Assembly: GCA_024195265.1 (NCBI GenBank)
Contig: JAJLRJ010000002.1
Coordinates: 21,911,070-21,975,069, forward strand
Direction: 5' to 3'
Source: Dendrophyllia cribrosa
Taxonomy: Eukaryota; Cnidaria; Anthozoa; Scleractinia; Dendrophylliidae
Length of the DNA stretch: 64,000 nucleotides
Shown here piece by piece: positions 1-11,300 of this stretch (position 1 is its first letter; each line of letters begins with the position of its first letter). The notes under the pieces were generated by a model. That model did no database searches, was not told where the DNA came from, and saw nothing but the letters and a program-made list of their open reading frames with translations. The translations under genes were made by a program, and so were the position numbers.

Positions 1-249
1 CCCCTACACGACCCGAAAGTCGTTTTTAGGTGCCCTTTACTGCCAAGGCGGATGCAAGCATCCCTTTAAGCGCCAGCTCCACACAACAAGGTAAATATAT
101 AAAAAAAATCCGTACAAAAATTTCTATCATTCGGCAACACGGGAGCTTGTATATAATAACCCGGGGGTTGGGTTGGTCGCGTTCATCTATACAGTACACG
201 ACCAAACAGACTAATAAATATGAGCGACTTAGAGTCAAGGAACAGTACC

Positions 250-362
250 CCAGCAGGAGGGCGGGGGGGGGGGGGGGGGGGGGGGGGGGTGCTTAGGTAT
301 AATAGTGATGGGGAGGTGTGAATTCATTTTTTTGGGTGTGGGGAGGGGGGGGGGGGGGGGAA
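250..362. repeat. Poly-G tracts
   Basis: Two long G homopolymers (about 258-290 and 341-361) are separated by about 50 bp of G-rich sequence. Such tracts recur through the window and are prone to assembly error and to G-quadruplex formation. Nothing else is recognised in the first 500 bp. Confidence 0.9.
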
Positions 363-524
363 TTTCAGGGATGAAAGATTTTGGTGAGAACTTTTTGGGG
401 GGTTGGCAAAAAGCGTAACCTTTTTATGTAGAGGTAAGAGGGACGGGTTTTTGGAGGTTTCGTTCTGGGTCGTAACACTTTTTTGGGTCTGGTTTTAGCT
501 TCATGGGGCATTTTTAGGTCTAAG

Positions 525-900
525 CAGGGGCGGATCCAGGGGAGGGGTTGAGGGGGTTGCAACCCCCCCCCCCCCCCCCCCCCCCCTTTGAGCAGCATTT
601 TTAAAATTGATTTTTAAAAGTTTGATTTGACTCTTCCTGTCTCTCCCTTGTGGCTCATAAAAATGATACAATAAAATTGTTTTATTCGTAGTTGTTTCAG
701 TTCCACCAGTTGACAAGTTAGGAAAAGATAATGTCTCAGGAATGCTGGAAATGGCGTAGAATTGGAAATATTTTCCGCGAGGGGCATGTCCCGGACCCCC
801 CTAGATGCTCGAGCCTACGGTGCTCGTCGTCCACGCCCACGGCGTGAAAAGTTATTAAGGTGTACAATCCCCATTTCAGAAATTCCTGGATCCGCCCCTG
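525..900. mobile_element. Non-autonomous DNA transposon, CAGGGGCGGATCC family
   Basis: Terminal inverted repeats CAGGGGCGGATCCAGG and CCTGGATCCGCCCCTG bound a 376-bp element with an internal poly-C tract. It is flanked by a perfect 5-bp target duplication, CTAAG (520-524 and 901-905). A second member with the same termini is at 60864-61042. No transposase is present. The superfamily is uncertain; a hAT group making 5-bp duplications is possible. Confidence 0.8.
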
Positions 901-1400
901 CTAAGAGAATGACAACGTTAATAGCATTTTATTTTCCGAGTATCATGCAGTAAACACCCGCATTTTTCTGTTTTAGGCTGATGCGTTTCTTATATATAGG
1001 ATGCGTAGTGAGAAATCAGCCTGAAAAGGTTCTTAAGAGGTTCTTAAAAATTTGCTTTAATTGGTAAATGATTGACTCTGACAGGTCTAATAAGCACATT
1101 ACACAATAATTAATTAAATCAAATGCATAACAATCAAATGCATTACATGCAAATCAAATGCATTACAAAAATTATGTAACGCAGCCTATCTGTGAGGGAG
1201 GTATGGATATCTTCTGAAACTACTCATTGTGTTTTTGTAATAGTACAGCACACATACTTGGATCTGTCCCAATATTGTCTTATCTTTAGTAATTTTTCGT
1301 ATAAGAACCTGCTTCATTTGAGAAAGCAAGGGACCGTGAACGAAAATGCTGCTAGTATACGCAGGATCTGTAAGAGATCTGATCAGCCAAAAATAAACAA

Positions 1401-1583
1401 AATACTATAAGAAGCAAGGGCTGACAACTGCCAAACCGAAAGTTTAAATGCAACTGCTGATGAGCCGCAATAACGGCGAAATAGCTATCCACAGTTGCAT
1501 TTAAACTTTCGGTTTGGTCTCAATCATGCCATTGTTGCGTTACTTTTTCTACGCAGTTGTCAGCCCTTGCTTCTTATAGTATT
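1401..1583. repeat. Nested inverted repeat enclosing a hammerhead ribozyme
   Basis: Outer arms of 31 bp (1401-1431 and 1553-1583) are perfect reverse complements. Inner arms of 26 bp (1431-1456 and 1492-1517) are also perfect. The 35 nt at 1518-1552 lie between the right inner and right outer arms. The inner arms meet at a hammerhead core. No target duplication or protein is evident. It could be a retrozyme-like or MITE-like monomer. Confidence 0.85.
1431..1517 (+). ncRNA. Type I hammerhead ribozyme (candidate)
   Basis: The core reads CTGATGA (1457-1463), stem II GCCG/CGGC closed by the loop CAATAA (1464-1477), GAAA (1478-1481), then TAGCTATC with the predicted cleavage after C1489 (AUC triplet, fits NUH). 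Stem III can form only two base pairs with a four-base loop, or an eight-base palindrome between two molecules. Stem I is a perfect 26-bp helix, offset by two unpaired bases (CA) after the cleavage site. All invariant core positions of the hammerhead consensus are present. Self-cleavage is inferred, not shown. Confidence 0.8.
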
Positions 1584-1603
1584 TAGTTCACTGTATGTAT
1601 CAT

Positions 1604-1732
1604 CTAGAATACCCTGGGTGCCAGAGGTATTCTCGCGGCGATTTTCGTGACTTCCGCAATAGAGACAAAAAGAGACATAACCGACACCGGAAACCGCGCA
1701 AGAAAAACCTCTGGCACCCAGGGTACATCTAG
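1604..1732. mobile_element. Foldback MITE
   Basis: Imperfect terminal inverted repeats of about 25 bp share the core ACCCTGGGTGCCAGAGGT and end in CTAG on both sides. The interior is about 70 bp and non-coding. It lies only 20 bp beyond the ribozyme-bearing inverted repeat. Confidence 0.75.
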
Positions 1733-2027
1733 AAAGCCTTGCGTGGAGAATACAATTATTTCCCGCTGGTTGGGCAGAGACTGTGTCCAGGGGAGCCCAG
1801 ATCCTCACTGTCGAGCATATTTGAACAACGCGCGCTCAAAGCCCAAGTGAGCCCAAGTAGGATTACGGGAGTATTACGGTCTAAAAAACTGGACTGTGTA
1901 CTCAATTTTTACAAATAACGTTTCGTTTTTCAAAACAAGGAGGTTCTATGAATCCCTTGCAAGGAATGTGTTTTCTGACACATAATGATTCATTTCTTAG
2001 TCGACGATTTCATCTAACGTGAAAGAA

Positions 2028-2388
2028 ATGGGTTGCGGCTCAAGTAATGCCGCATCAGCCACCGGACAACCTTCGCCGGATAACAACAATGCTTCCAGTT
2101 TTACAGGCAAAAGAGTAACGGAAGAACAGCTACATAGTGCCTCTCAAGAAATAAAAGGAACTGCTGTCGATAAAAGAACAGCCAATGTGCAAAAGAACAA
2201 CTGTGATGTTGGAACGAAAACAGGAACGCGAGAGCTGACAATTTTGCACTTCAACGATGTTTACAACATTGAGCCCCGGGAAAAGGAGCCTGTCGGAGGT
2301 GCGGCTAGATTTGCTACTAAAGTGGCGAGCTTCAGACATGTAAACCCCATGGTTGTGTTCAGCGGGGACTGTTTAAACCCTTCAACAA
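2028..2388 (+). CDS. Phosphatase-ankyrin gene, exon 1
   Basis: ATG at 2028 opens MGCGSSN, with Gly2, Cys3 and Ser6 fitting N-myristoylation plus palmitoylation, so membrane anchoring is inferred. A low-complexity stretch of about 70 residues precedes the first metallophosphatase motif (ILHFNDVY) and the FSGD motif. The exon ends in phase 1 at a strong donor, GTGAGT. Confidence 0.88.
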
Positions 2389-5300
2389 GTGAGTATGCAA
2401 GTTTATGTACGACTTGTGCATCCATGTTATAATAAATTCCAAAGCTCTTTTAGATATATTTTTACATAATCAACAACAATCAATCATTTATTCATAGTAT
2501 CAAGTTACCTTATTATGAGGGGGATAGGAAACCCTTTCGGGCTTTTCCAGAGCACCCAAGTTAATTAATGATAATTTCTGTTTACAAATCAGGTAAGCGG
2601 AAGGTACGAAATGCAAATAATACACATACACTAATACTAAACAAGCTTGAGTTGTACCCTGAAAATAAGAGGTAAATACTTATTTTTACCACAATTGCTG
2701 CTAAACTCGCAATCTGATTGGTCGACGTGAGTGGTAAATGAGAGTCCAGACAACGGTGCTGACGCTAACATCACACACGCTTGAAAAAAAAAACAATCAG
2801 ATTGCGAGAAAGTTATAGACAACGCTTGCTCTTTCTTTGCTGTCACGTTTTGTAACAAGACTTCGATTTTTCCTTGTATTTTTTCCTAAATATTGTTGTA
2901 AAAAACAAATTTACACCGGTTTTCCGTGGTGTGGACTCTTATTTGTTGCTGACTCACTCGGCTGCGCCTCGTGAGTCCACAACATTTTGACCATGTGATG
3001 ACGTAAATCGTGGTAAATAAGAGTCCACACCATGGAAAACCGGTGTAAATTTGTTAAGCTCACGTCTATTCAAATTCCTCTTGGGCTGCTTAGAACTTCT
3101 ATTTTGCATATTATAAACACTGTTTAATGTAAATAAACTACTGTACGTTGTTATTGATATTGATCCTCATTTGCACACCGAGTGATAAATTGACAATGAG
3201 GTTTCTTCATTCAACAAAATTAAGTATATATATATATGGTCATGTGATCTAACATTGTCAACAAAAATAATAGCGGAGCTCTCGCTCACGTAGCTCCATA
3301 CTCATAGAACGTATGCCCTTCATTTTTCATGGTCATGGCTAGCGGAATGTTTTGCGGGCGCGTTTGTCCATGTGTTGTTGGGCAGAGCTAGCTCACGGGC
3401 GCGTAAGACGTCACACAACATCCGGGATCTTAAGTAGCAATTTTTAAACCAAAGCGAGGGTTTGTTTTTTACGTGGCTACACGTCCGAATGTCACGTCAC
3501 CTCGGTAAACACTTTGATGTTTTGCTGTGTTTGTTTGCTGAAAACCATTTCAAATTACAGTCGTTATTTCCCTGCATTTTTTCACGGTTTGCTACTCAAG
3601 ACAGGGAAACTAATTAAGGGATACTCAGAAGCCACTATAGTGGAAGAAGAAGAGCTTTTAGGGATAAAATCTTGCTTCAAGGAACTTCATACGTTTTTAT
3701 AAAATCAGTTTCTGGGGCAATTTTTGATACGTAATGGGTGTATATTATTCGGAAATTTTGTTTTTTGTGAACTTTTGTACGGTCTAAATGCTAATACTTT
3801 TGAGAATTTCTTAAAGGGGCAGTATCACGAGGTTCCACGCGCGGCACTGTCACTATTCTTGGACCGGAATTTTGGACATATCACTATTAAAAGTGATTTT
3901 TTCTTTCTTCCGGCTATCAAAATGGATTTTTTGATTCAACAAATACCTCCACTTCTCGACAGCCTTTTTGAATTTGAGGAATCAAACTTGAAAACTGGGC
4001 CGACGTTTTCAAGTTTCGACCTCGTGATACTGCCCCTTTAAATTGAAAAATAGCCTGGTCGTCAATCTTACTTCTTGTGCTTCCGACCTTTCACCTTAGT
4101 TCAGAGAGCTATGCTGTTAGGCTCAGCCTATCTATATATATTATTTATTGGAATGAGCATTTTTGTCATTATTTTGTTGTGTGCAACGCACCAGTCAATT
4201 CCATCAATTTGGCTAATTCCCTGGGTGGGGACAAATATGCTGAGAAAAAGGTTGTCATTATTCATTGTGGTAGGTACAATAATAAAAAAGTGTATTATCT
4301 TTTGTCTCACGATGTAGTCACTTGAGATGTAGATCCCGACGTTTCGATTGCTTACTGCTAGTCTTCTTCAGGCCATGACGTCGACTGATTACGTGGCACC
4401 ATTTATATCACGAAGGTCGGCTGTGATTAGTGCATTTCAATCCTCCACTGTTCCATTATTCCAGCGAGTAGTTGTTACCTCAGCGGTCTGTCAGGCGGTC
4501 TGTCAGGTCTTCATTGGGCAGCTGGTACGGTCCGGAATCAATTAGCGCTGACATTTTGGCATGGTATGTGTCAGCTGTTTACCAACGTACCTATCGAGGG
4601 TGCCGTACAAACTGCGCTACGGAAGCTGGAGAGTAACGCAGACCTGGCTGACCGCACGACGCTAACACCTGTTCAAATCGCGGACCTCTTGGATTTTGTA
4701 TTAAGATCTACATACTTTCAGTATAACAGATCGATTAAAGAACAATGAGAACAGTCAACAACCATCCATCGGTTTCACCATGGAGACTGAGAATAACAGC
4801 AAGATTGCCTTTCTCGACACGTCAGTCTGTAGAGAACCAGATAGCCACCTTACCACCAGCGTATACAGGAAGCCCACACATACTGATCAATACTTAGCGT
4901 ACATGTATGATTCACACCATGTTCAATCAGTAAAACGCGGTATTGTGAAGTGTCTGTATGACCAGGCGAAAAGTCTCGTGACCAGACCATCAGTAATCTC
5001 TGAGGAGAAGAAACATCTGTCGTCTGTACTTGTTTCTAACGGATATCCCTCTTTTGTGCATAAGATCACAAAGAAAAGAACAACCCCAAGAAGAGAGCGC
5101 GTGGCAGAGTTTAAATCCACAGCCATTTTACCTTTTATCCAGGGAGTATTGAAGCCTTTCTGCCGCTGTCTAGAACAAACAAGGCATTTGCAACGTCTTC
5201 AAGTCTGACACGACACTTCGGTCACACTTGGTGCGACCAAAGGACACTGTCGATCCGGCTAAACAAGATGGCATGGTCTACAGGATTCCCTGCGAGTGCG

Positions 5301-8300
5301 GCAAAGTCTACATCGGGGAAACAGGGAGATCTATGCAGTAGAGGATCAAAGAGCACGACAGGGATATATGACTCGCCCACGAGACCGGCCACTATCCAAT
5401 TTGGAACAAGGTTAAGTTTATTGATCGAGACCCTCACTGGTACACACGTAGGGTTAAGGAAGCTATCCACATAAGACTTCACCCTAATAACATAAACAGG
5501 GATAGCGGAATTGAAATTCCTGAAGTGTGGATGCCCATGATCAAAAAACACAACAACAGGAGAAGGGGACAACAGCGGACCGCTGAGGTAACAACTACTC
5601 GCCGGAACAATTGAATGGTGGAGGATTGAAATGCACTAATCACAGCCAACCTTCATGACATAAATGGTGCCGCGTAATCAGTTGGCCTCATCGCCTGAAG
5701 AAAACTAGCAGTAAGCAGTCGAAACGTCGCGATCTACATCTCAAGTGAGTACATCGTGAGACAAACGATAATACACTTTATCATTATCGACAAATATGCT
5801 GTTCAAATGCCCCGGGATGTGACCGAAAATGCAGGCAAATGCCCCGCCCCAGGCTCATTCACAATATATACCAGTGCACTGCTCAAGGACGAATGATTTT
5901 AATACCTGTTGAAACCAAATGCTGCCAAGTGATAACAACACCTTTTAATGTACAGACAACACTACACGATTGTGATTGCAATCTTTTTATTTGAAAACAT
6001 TTTAATTTAACTAGTTGACCAATTTATACATGGAGGTATTTATGGCGCTTTCCTTCCCCGACAAGTAGTTTTGGCCTTTTGAGCTCCTTTCTTTCTGTTT
6101 TTGGGGACATACTGCAAATGCTGGAGCCAAAGCTTGACCACACTTATAGATTTGATTTTACCCTACGAACTTGACTGCGAAATTTGTGTTTGCATATGTT
6201 GTAGTTCAATTTTATCCTTGGTTCAATTTTGATTTTCCTTTGTTTTATATTCATTATCATATATTAACATAGAAAATAACAATGGAAAATCAAAATTGAA
6301 CCAAGGGTAAAATTGAACTACAACACATATATTAAAATTGATCAATCATACGTGATCTCGCGCTTTCAATAAATATAGTGTCAATGAAAATATCAAGCAA
6401 AGACAGTATTAAATGGCAAAGCATACCTTTAAAAACGTCTACCAGCTTTTCTAACCCTTCCTTGATTAGCCATTCTGCCACAAACTCCTCATTTTAACCA
6501 GCAAAGTCGGCGAGTGACACCAAGTTTGACTTATCTGCAATTACATGGCCGAAACCATGTGGGTGTCAAATGCCCCGGAATGACCCTGGGTTGTCAAATA
6601 CCTGGCCCCCGGGCCACGGAAAAATTGCAAATGCCGCAATGGGTTACATGGTGGCCATTGAGAATTTGAGCATAAACAAAGGACCTACATGTATTTCGCT
6701 GCTACTGTGGGATGGAGCAAGCATTGAACATCAATTAAATGAACCACCCTACCTAGAGTACATGTAGCAAGAAATTTGACCTTGGACCCTGCAAGGCTAT
6801 GCAATTATCATTTCTGGTTTCAAAATTACCAGCATGTGGAGAAAGAATAATCTTGGAATCAGTGGCAGAAAATTCTCATTTTCAGTGGAACCCCCACTAG
6901 GGTGTTCGGAAACTAGATGGCCTGTCAATACAGAAATTTTGCTGTGGTCCCTACAGTGTCTTCTTCTAATGGCAAATTCTCTGTTTTCTTATCAGTGAGC
7001 AGTGTGACTGGCGGCAAGCAAATGATTCCAGTTTTTAATGCACTGAATGTGAACATTGCTGTGTTTGGTAATCATGACTTTGGTAAGTTTAAGAGAGTCA
7101 AGTTTTGTAAGTTTTGAGAGAGTGGGAGATCAAATTTAGACCACAGAGATGGGGATCTAGCCAGTAGTAACTAGCAGCTTTATAGTGCTATCCAATCAAG
7201 GGAAAGACATCTGCAAGATGGTACTTGAGTTTTAGAGGATTATAATACATTACTGTATCACAGCATTTATGTATCCTGCAATGATTTGTGTGACTTGTCA
7301 TGTAATGCTGTTGTCAGATTAAGAGGGATGAGGCAGTAAACACAAAGACTTCACCAACCTCGTTGCCAGGGTCCTCCTCTTGGGGGCGGGAAGAGGAGGA
7401 CACTGGGAATCAGGTTGAGACTGCACCATAAAAGTGTGATTCATGATTTTATGAACTTGGAACAAGGCAGACAACTGAAGTATTTATTGGAATTAGAGAA
7501 AACACAACTTGCTGCTCAGCATTATAACCAAAACCTCCCACAAACTAAAACCAGTTTCTCTCACAATAGATTGGCCCAGTGGTGTGCAACCTGCAATTGT
7601 CACAATTTTACCATTAAATCTCCTTGTGTGGCACCACCTTTTCTAAGCAACAACCTTTTTGAAATACTTTTATAGAGAGAGACTTTCAACGTTTGTTCTT
7701 AGCTGTCTGTGTTAAACATTTTACCTTGACATTATCGCTTTCAACCATTGTGTTGCATAAGACAATATCATTTTAATTTGGACGTTAATATTTATTCTAT
7801 TTGGCAGATTTTGGTGTTGATGAGCTAGTGGAGTTCAGTGCCGCTACCAACTGTCCGTGGCTTCTTAGTAATGTAATTGATGACATGACGGGCAGGCAGT
7901 TGGCTGATGGTGAGGTCAAACGGATCATTGAGTGGGGTGGGAGAAAGGTTGGTTCTTTATAAGTGCGTAAGAAGAATCTATAATGTAGGACTATTTATGA
8001 TAAGATTGTTTTTGTTGTTTACTGTAACAAATTATTGTATGCCTTGAAGTGAAGAAGTGATAGTCACAGTGATTAGTGCAAAGTCTGAAAAACATTATTA
8101 TAAAGACATTGAATGGGATGTGAACTTGAATGAGTGATGAGTGCATTACTAAAGCAATTGGAAATAAACCCTGAGAAATTTAAACTGAAACGTAAGCCAA
8201 ATCACCACTTAGCATAGTCTTTGACCGAGTCTTCCAACAGAAATTGTTTGCACATGAGTTATACTCTTACTGGCCCGGGTTTTTTTTTATTGTTTTGTAG

Positions 8301-11300
8301 TCTGACATCAGTTTTGGATGAGACACTTATACACTGCATTTTTATTTAGATTGGCTTCATGGGTTTGGTTGAAGAGGAATGGCTAGTTACCTTAGCAACT
8401 GTAGACAGGGAAGAAGTTACATACCTGGATTTTGTAACTGAAGGAACAAAACTGGCAAAGGAATTAAGAGAAGAGGTGAGAACAAGGCAGTGAAACTTCT
8501 CCTGTTTGAGTTATGTGCTTTTAAAATTTTTAATGGCAGTGTGATTACTTTGGTTTCTTACAATAAACCAATTTTATTTAATAAAAATAATTAAGATCAA
8601 AATATGATAATGCGACTAGGATCCAAGTTAGTAGTTAAGGACGTTCGTGAGAAAATCTTCTAACATTGATTTTTTTATAAAACTTTTGCTACAGCTAGGT
8701 TATGAGTTATTCATGTCAGAAATGCAAAAAAATGAGGGGGTCACCGACTTTGTTTCCGAGATACATGTAATGTAAGATATCTGAAAGGTAACCCTAATTT
8801 TGAAAAATTGGTCCTCCTTACGGGATGTGACCCCAATGTCTGTTAGTCTAAACATATTGCAAATGAATCTCTAAAATGCAACTTCCTTTCCCAAATTTTA
8901 TGCAAGTAGGTCTGTTCAGCAAATTCAGTCAACTGGTGACGTTTTTTAAAGTAAATTTTATCTTTAAACAACAGCATTTGCAAATTCTGACAGCCACAAG
9001 TTGGCAAGATTCGATGTCACACGGGTAGAAAGATGGAAAAAAAGTAAACTTCCTACATTGATTTTTTTGTTCATTTTTTCACAATCTGTGGAGAATTGGC
9101 AAAGAAAATTAACTATCAAAGAAAAATTGGGGGTCACCGACTATCCAAGCAAGTTAAATCTAAGCAAAGTTAATGCAACGGCTACCAGCCCTTTATGTGC
9201 TTAGATTTCTTCTCTTGCGCGCGCTTGTACATGACGTAGCATGATGTTGCGACATGAATTGCATGCGCAGTTTAAAGGATGCGCATAAACAATTAGCGCG
9301 AACGTCCTTAAGATAGGAAATACCGAATACTGCTTGCATACAGAAAATCAGGATAGGTCACCAAACAAACTTTTGAGATAAAGAGGAATATTTTATGCAT
9401 GATTTATTTCTGGTTCGTGCGATTTTATGCAGTATTTTCATTTCCAGTGAGCTGCACATCCTACTTTTTGATAGGAAAATCAGCTGACGCATGCATCAAT
9501 GCATGACAAATACATGTCGTGCACGCACACAGCTGGAAACCCTTTCTAGTCTCCAGGGTTGGAAACTAAAATTTCGAAGCACTTGCCATCTGGGCGAGTG
9601 ACCTTCAAATTGCACTCGTCTAGATTAGTTTTCTCTCGCCCAGTCTCCTCCATAAAAAAATAGCCCCCCCCCCCAACTCCTCGTGATAAGAAATTGATTC
9701 TGCTTTGAAGCTTGTGCATCCATCAATAAATTTTCTCGAGGTGAGAATGTTCTGTGTTTCTAATGCTTTTCTGTGCTCAGTGCACCACATACAAGTCATG
9801 CCTTTTTCGCCATTTTGCAACCATGGACGGCCAACTTGCCAATTTAATGAAAATTTCCTTGTCCTTGTCTTTTCGTATTCCCGAGGAGGAGCGGTATTCT
9901 TATCACTAGCGGCACTAACGGTATTCTTATCACTAGATACTTTTAATACAGGAAGATATCTCCACATTTTGACACTACCAGTTTTTGAACTCAGTGCATG
10001 GAAGTTCACTCACCGTGCTCTTAAACAGACCTTAACTCCAAATAAAAAGACAACAACAACACACTTACTTGAAGCAAAGTGAAAACGAAACGGCCGGAAA
10101 TGAGCAGAGGTATTACTTTGTACATTAAGTACTTTGCATGTCATAATCACTGAAGCGGTTCAGCCATTTTTGTCTGTTTACGAACAGCAGGTTTTGTCGG
10201 AGATTTCAGAATGGTAAGCTATTGGCTTGTGGACAGTGTAGATTATTTTTAATTGGAAAGTAAAAAGTTACGTGTATTTTGAATAATATATTCTGCATAT
10301 AAAAATCATACTCGCCAAACCGGGCAAGTGATCCTTGATTTGTACTCGCCCGACAGTTTTGAAACTCGCCTGGACGAGCGGGCGAGCGCCAATGTCCAAC
10401 CCTGAGCGTCCTTAAATGTGACTCATCAGAGTCAAACAAGTCTGAGTTCACTTTGCTACACATTTCCCCTAGATTAGATAAACCTAATTGCCCAGCCATG
10501 CATGGAAAACATTTTGTACTTGGGACCAAACGGAATCACTGATAAGGCGGTTCGGTGGCCGGGAAGTGCGACCGGATCTGGTTGAATTGTTTGGTTTACT
10601 GATCTGGCAGGTTAGGGAGGGTTATATATGTTTGTGACTCCATCAGCTGTAGGGTAAATATCTTCTGGTAGACCAACTTTTGTTCCTTCAGTTGGAGAGT
10701 GAATATTCTCTGGTGGATCATCTCCAATTCTTTCAGCCAGAGGATGAATGCCTTCTGGTAGATCAGCTGCTGTTCCTTCGGCAAGAGGTTGAATGAGCTC
10801 AACTTCAAAAGGTATATCATTCTCCAATAACAGGTACAAAAGGAGAAGCACTAGGGTTAAGGCTGCTATCACCCTTAGTCGGGACAACAACAGAATCCCA
10901 CCCTTCCATGTTGTCGTCAGGTTCGGCATTAGTCTCCTTTTTGGAGACAGGGTGAGGGTTATTGTTCTTAATTCATTAACGCGAGCTCTGGTTAGCCAGC
11001 TCTGTATCATGCAAGATATGTTTCTTCCCAGTGCCTTCTTGCTGGACCACATAGACGGTCAGACCTCCAACCCGCTTTGACACTTGATAAGGGATGTCTT
11101 CCCATTGGTCCTTGAGATTATTATTTTCTCTTGGGCTTAGGTTCTTCACTAGTACACTATCACCAGGAGGAGAACGCCAGGGGACAAACGAGCATCATGC
11201 CATTCCTATTTGGGTGGAGTTTTTGAGCGGCTGTTTTCAGTCAAGGAGGTCCAGTATACAGCCAATTGCAGGGTCTTCCCACTGGAGTCATGTCCAATCA

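Larger units (their letters stand above)
4243..5788 (+). mobile_element. Penelope-like element, decayed, with inverted 5' arm
   Basis: Bounded by a perfect 13-bp duplication GACAAATATGCTG (4230-4242 and 5789-5801). The main body is plus-strand: reverse-transcriptase piece (LFTNVPIEGAV, 4566-4748), C-terminal piece with KIAFLDTSV (4780-5208) and a GIY-YIG piece (RIPCECGKVYIGETGRS, 5270-5340). Palm motifs including the catalytic YxDD are missing, so it has an internal deletion as well as stops. The left end (about 4243-4475) is an inverted copy of the 3' end, and both ends carry hammerhead motifs. Confidence 0.85.

Noticed and set aside
6570..6767. Short plus-strand frame in intron 1
   Set aside because: No family match, no splice support and it overlaps repeat-like AATGCCCCGG phrases.
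9546..10412. 8-bp target duplication for the hAT-like fragment
   Set aside because: Flanks CTAGTCTC and AGCGTCCT do not match, so no duplication is claimed.
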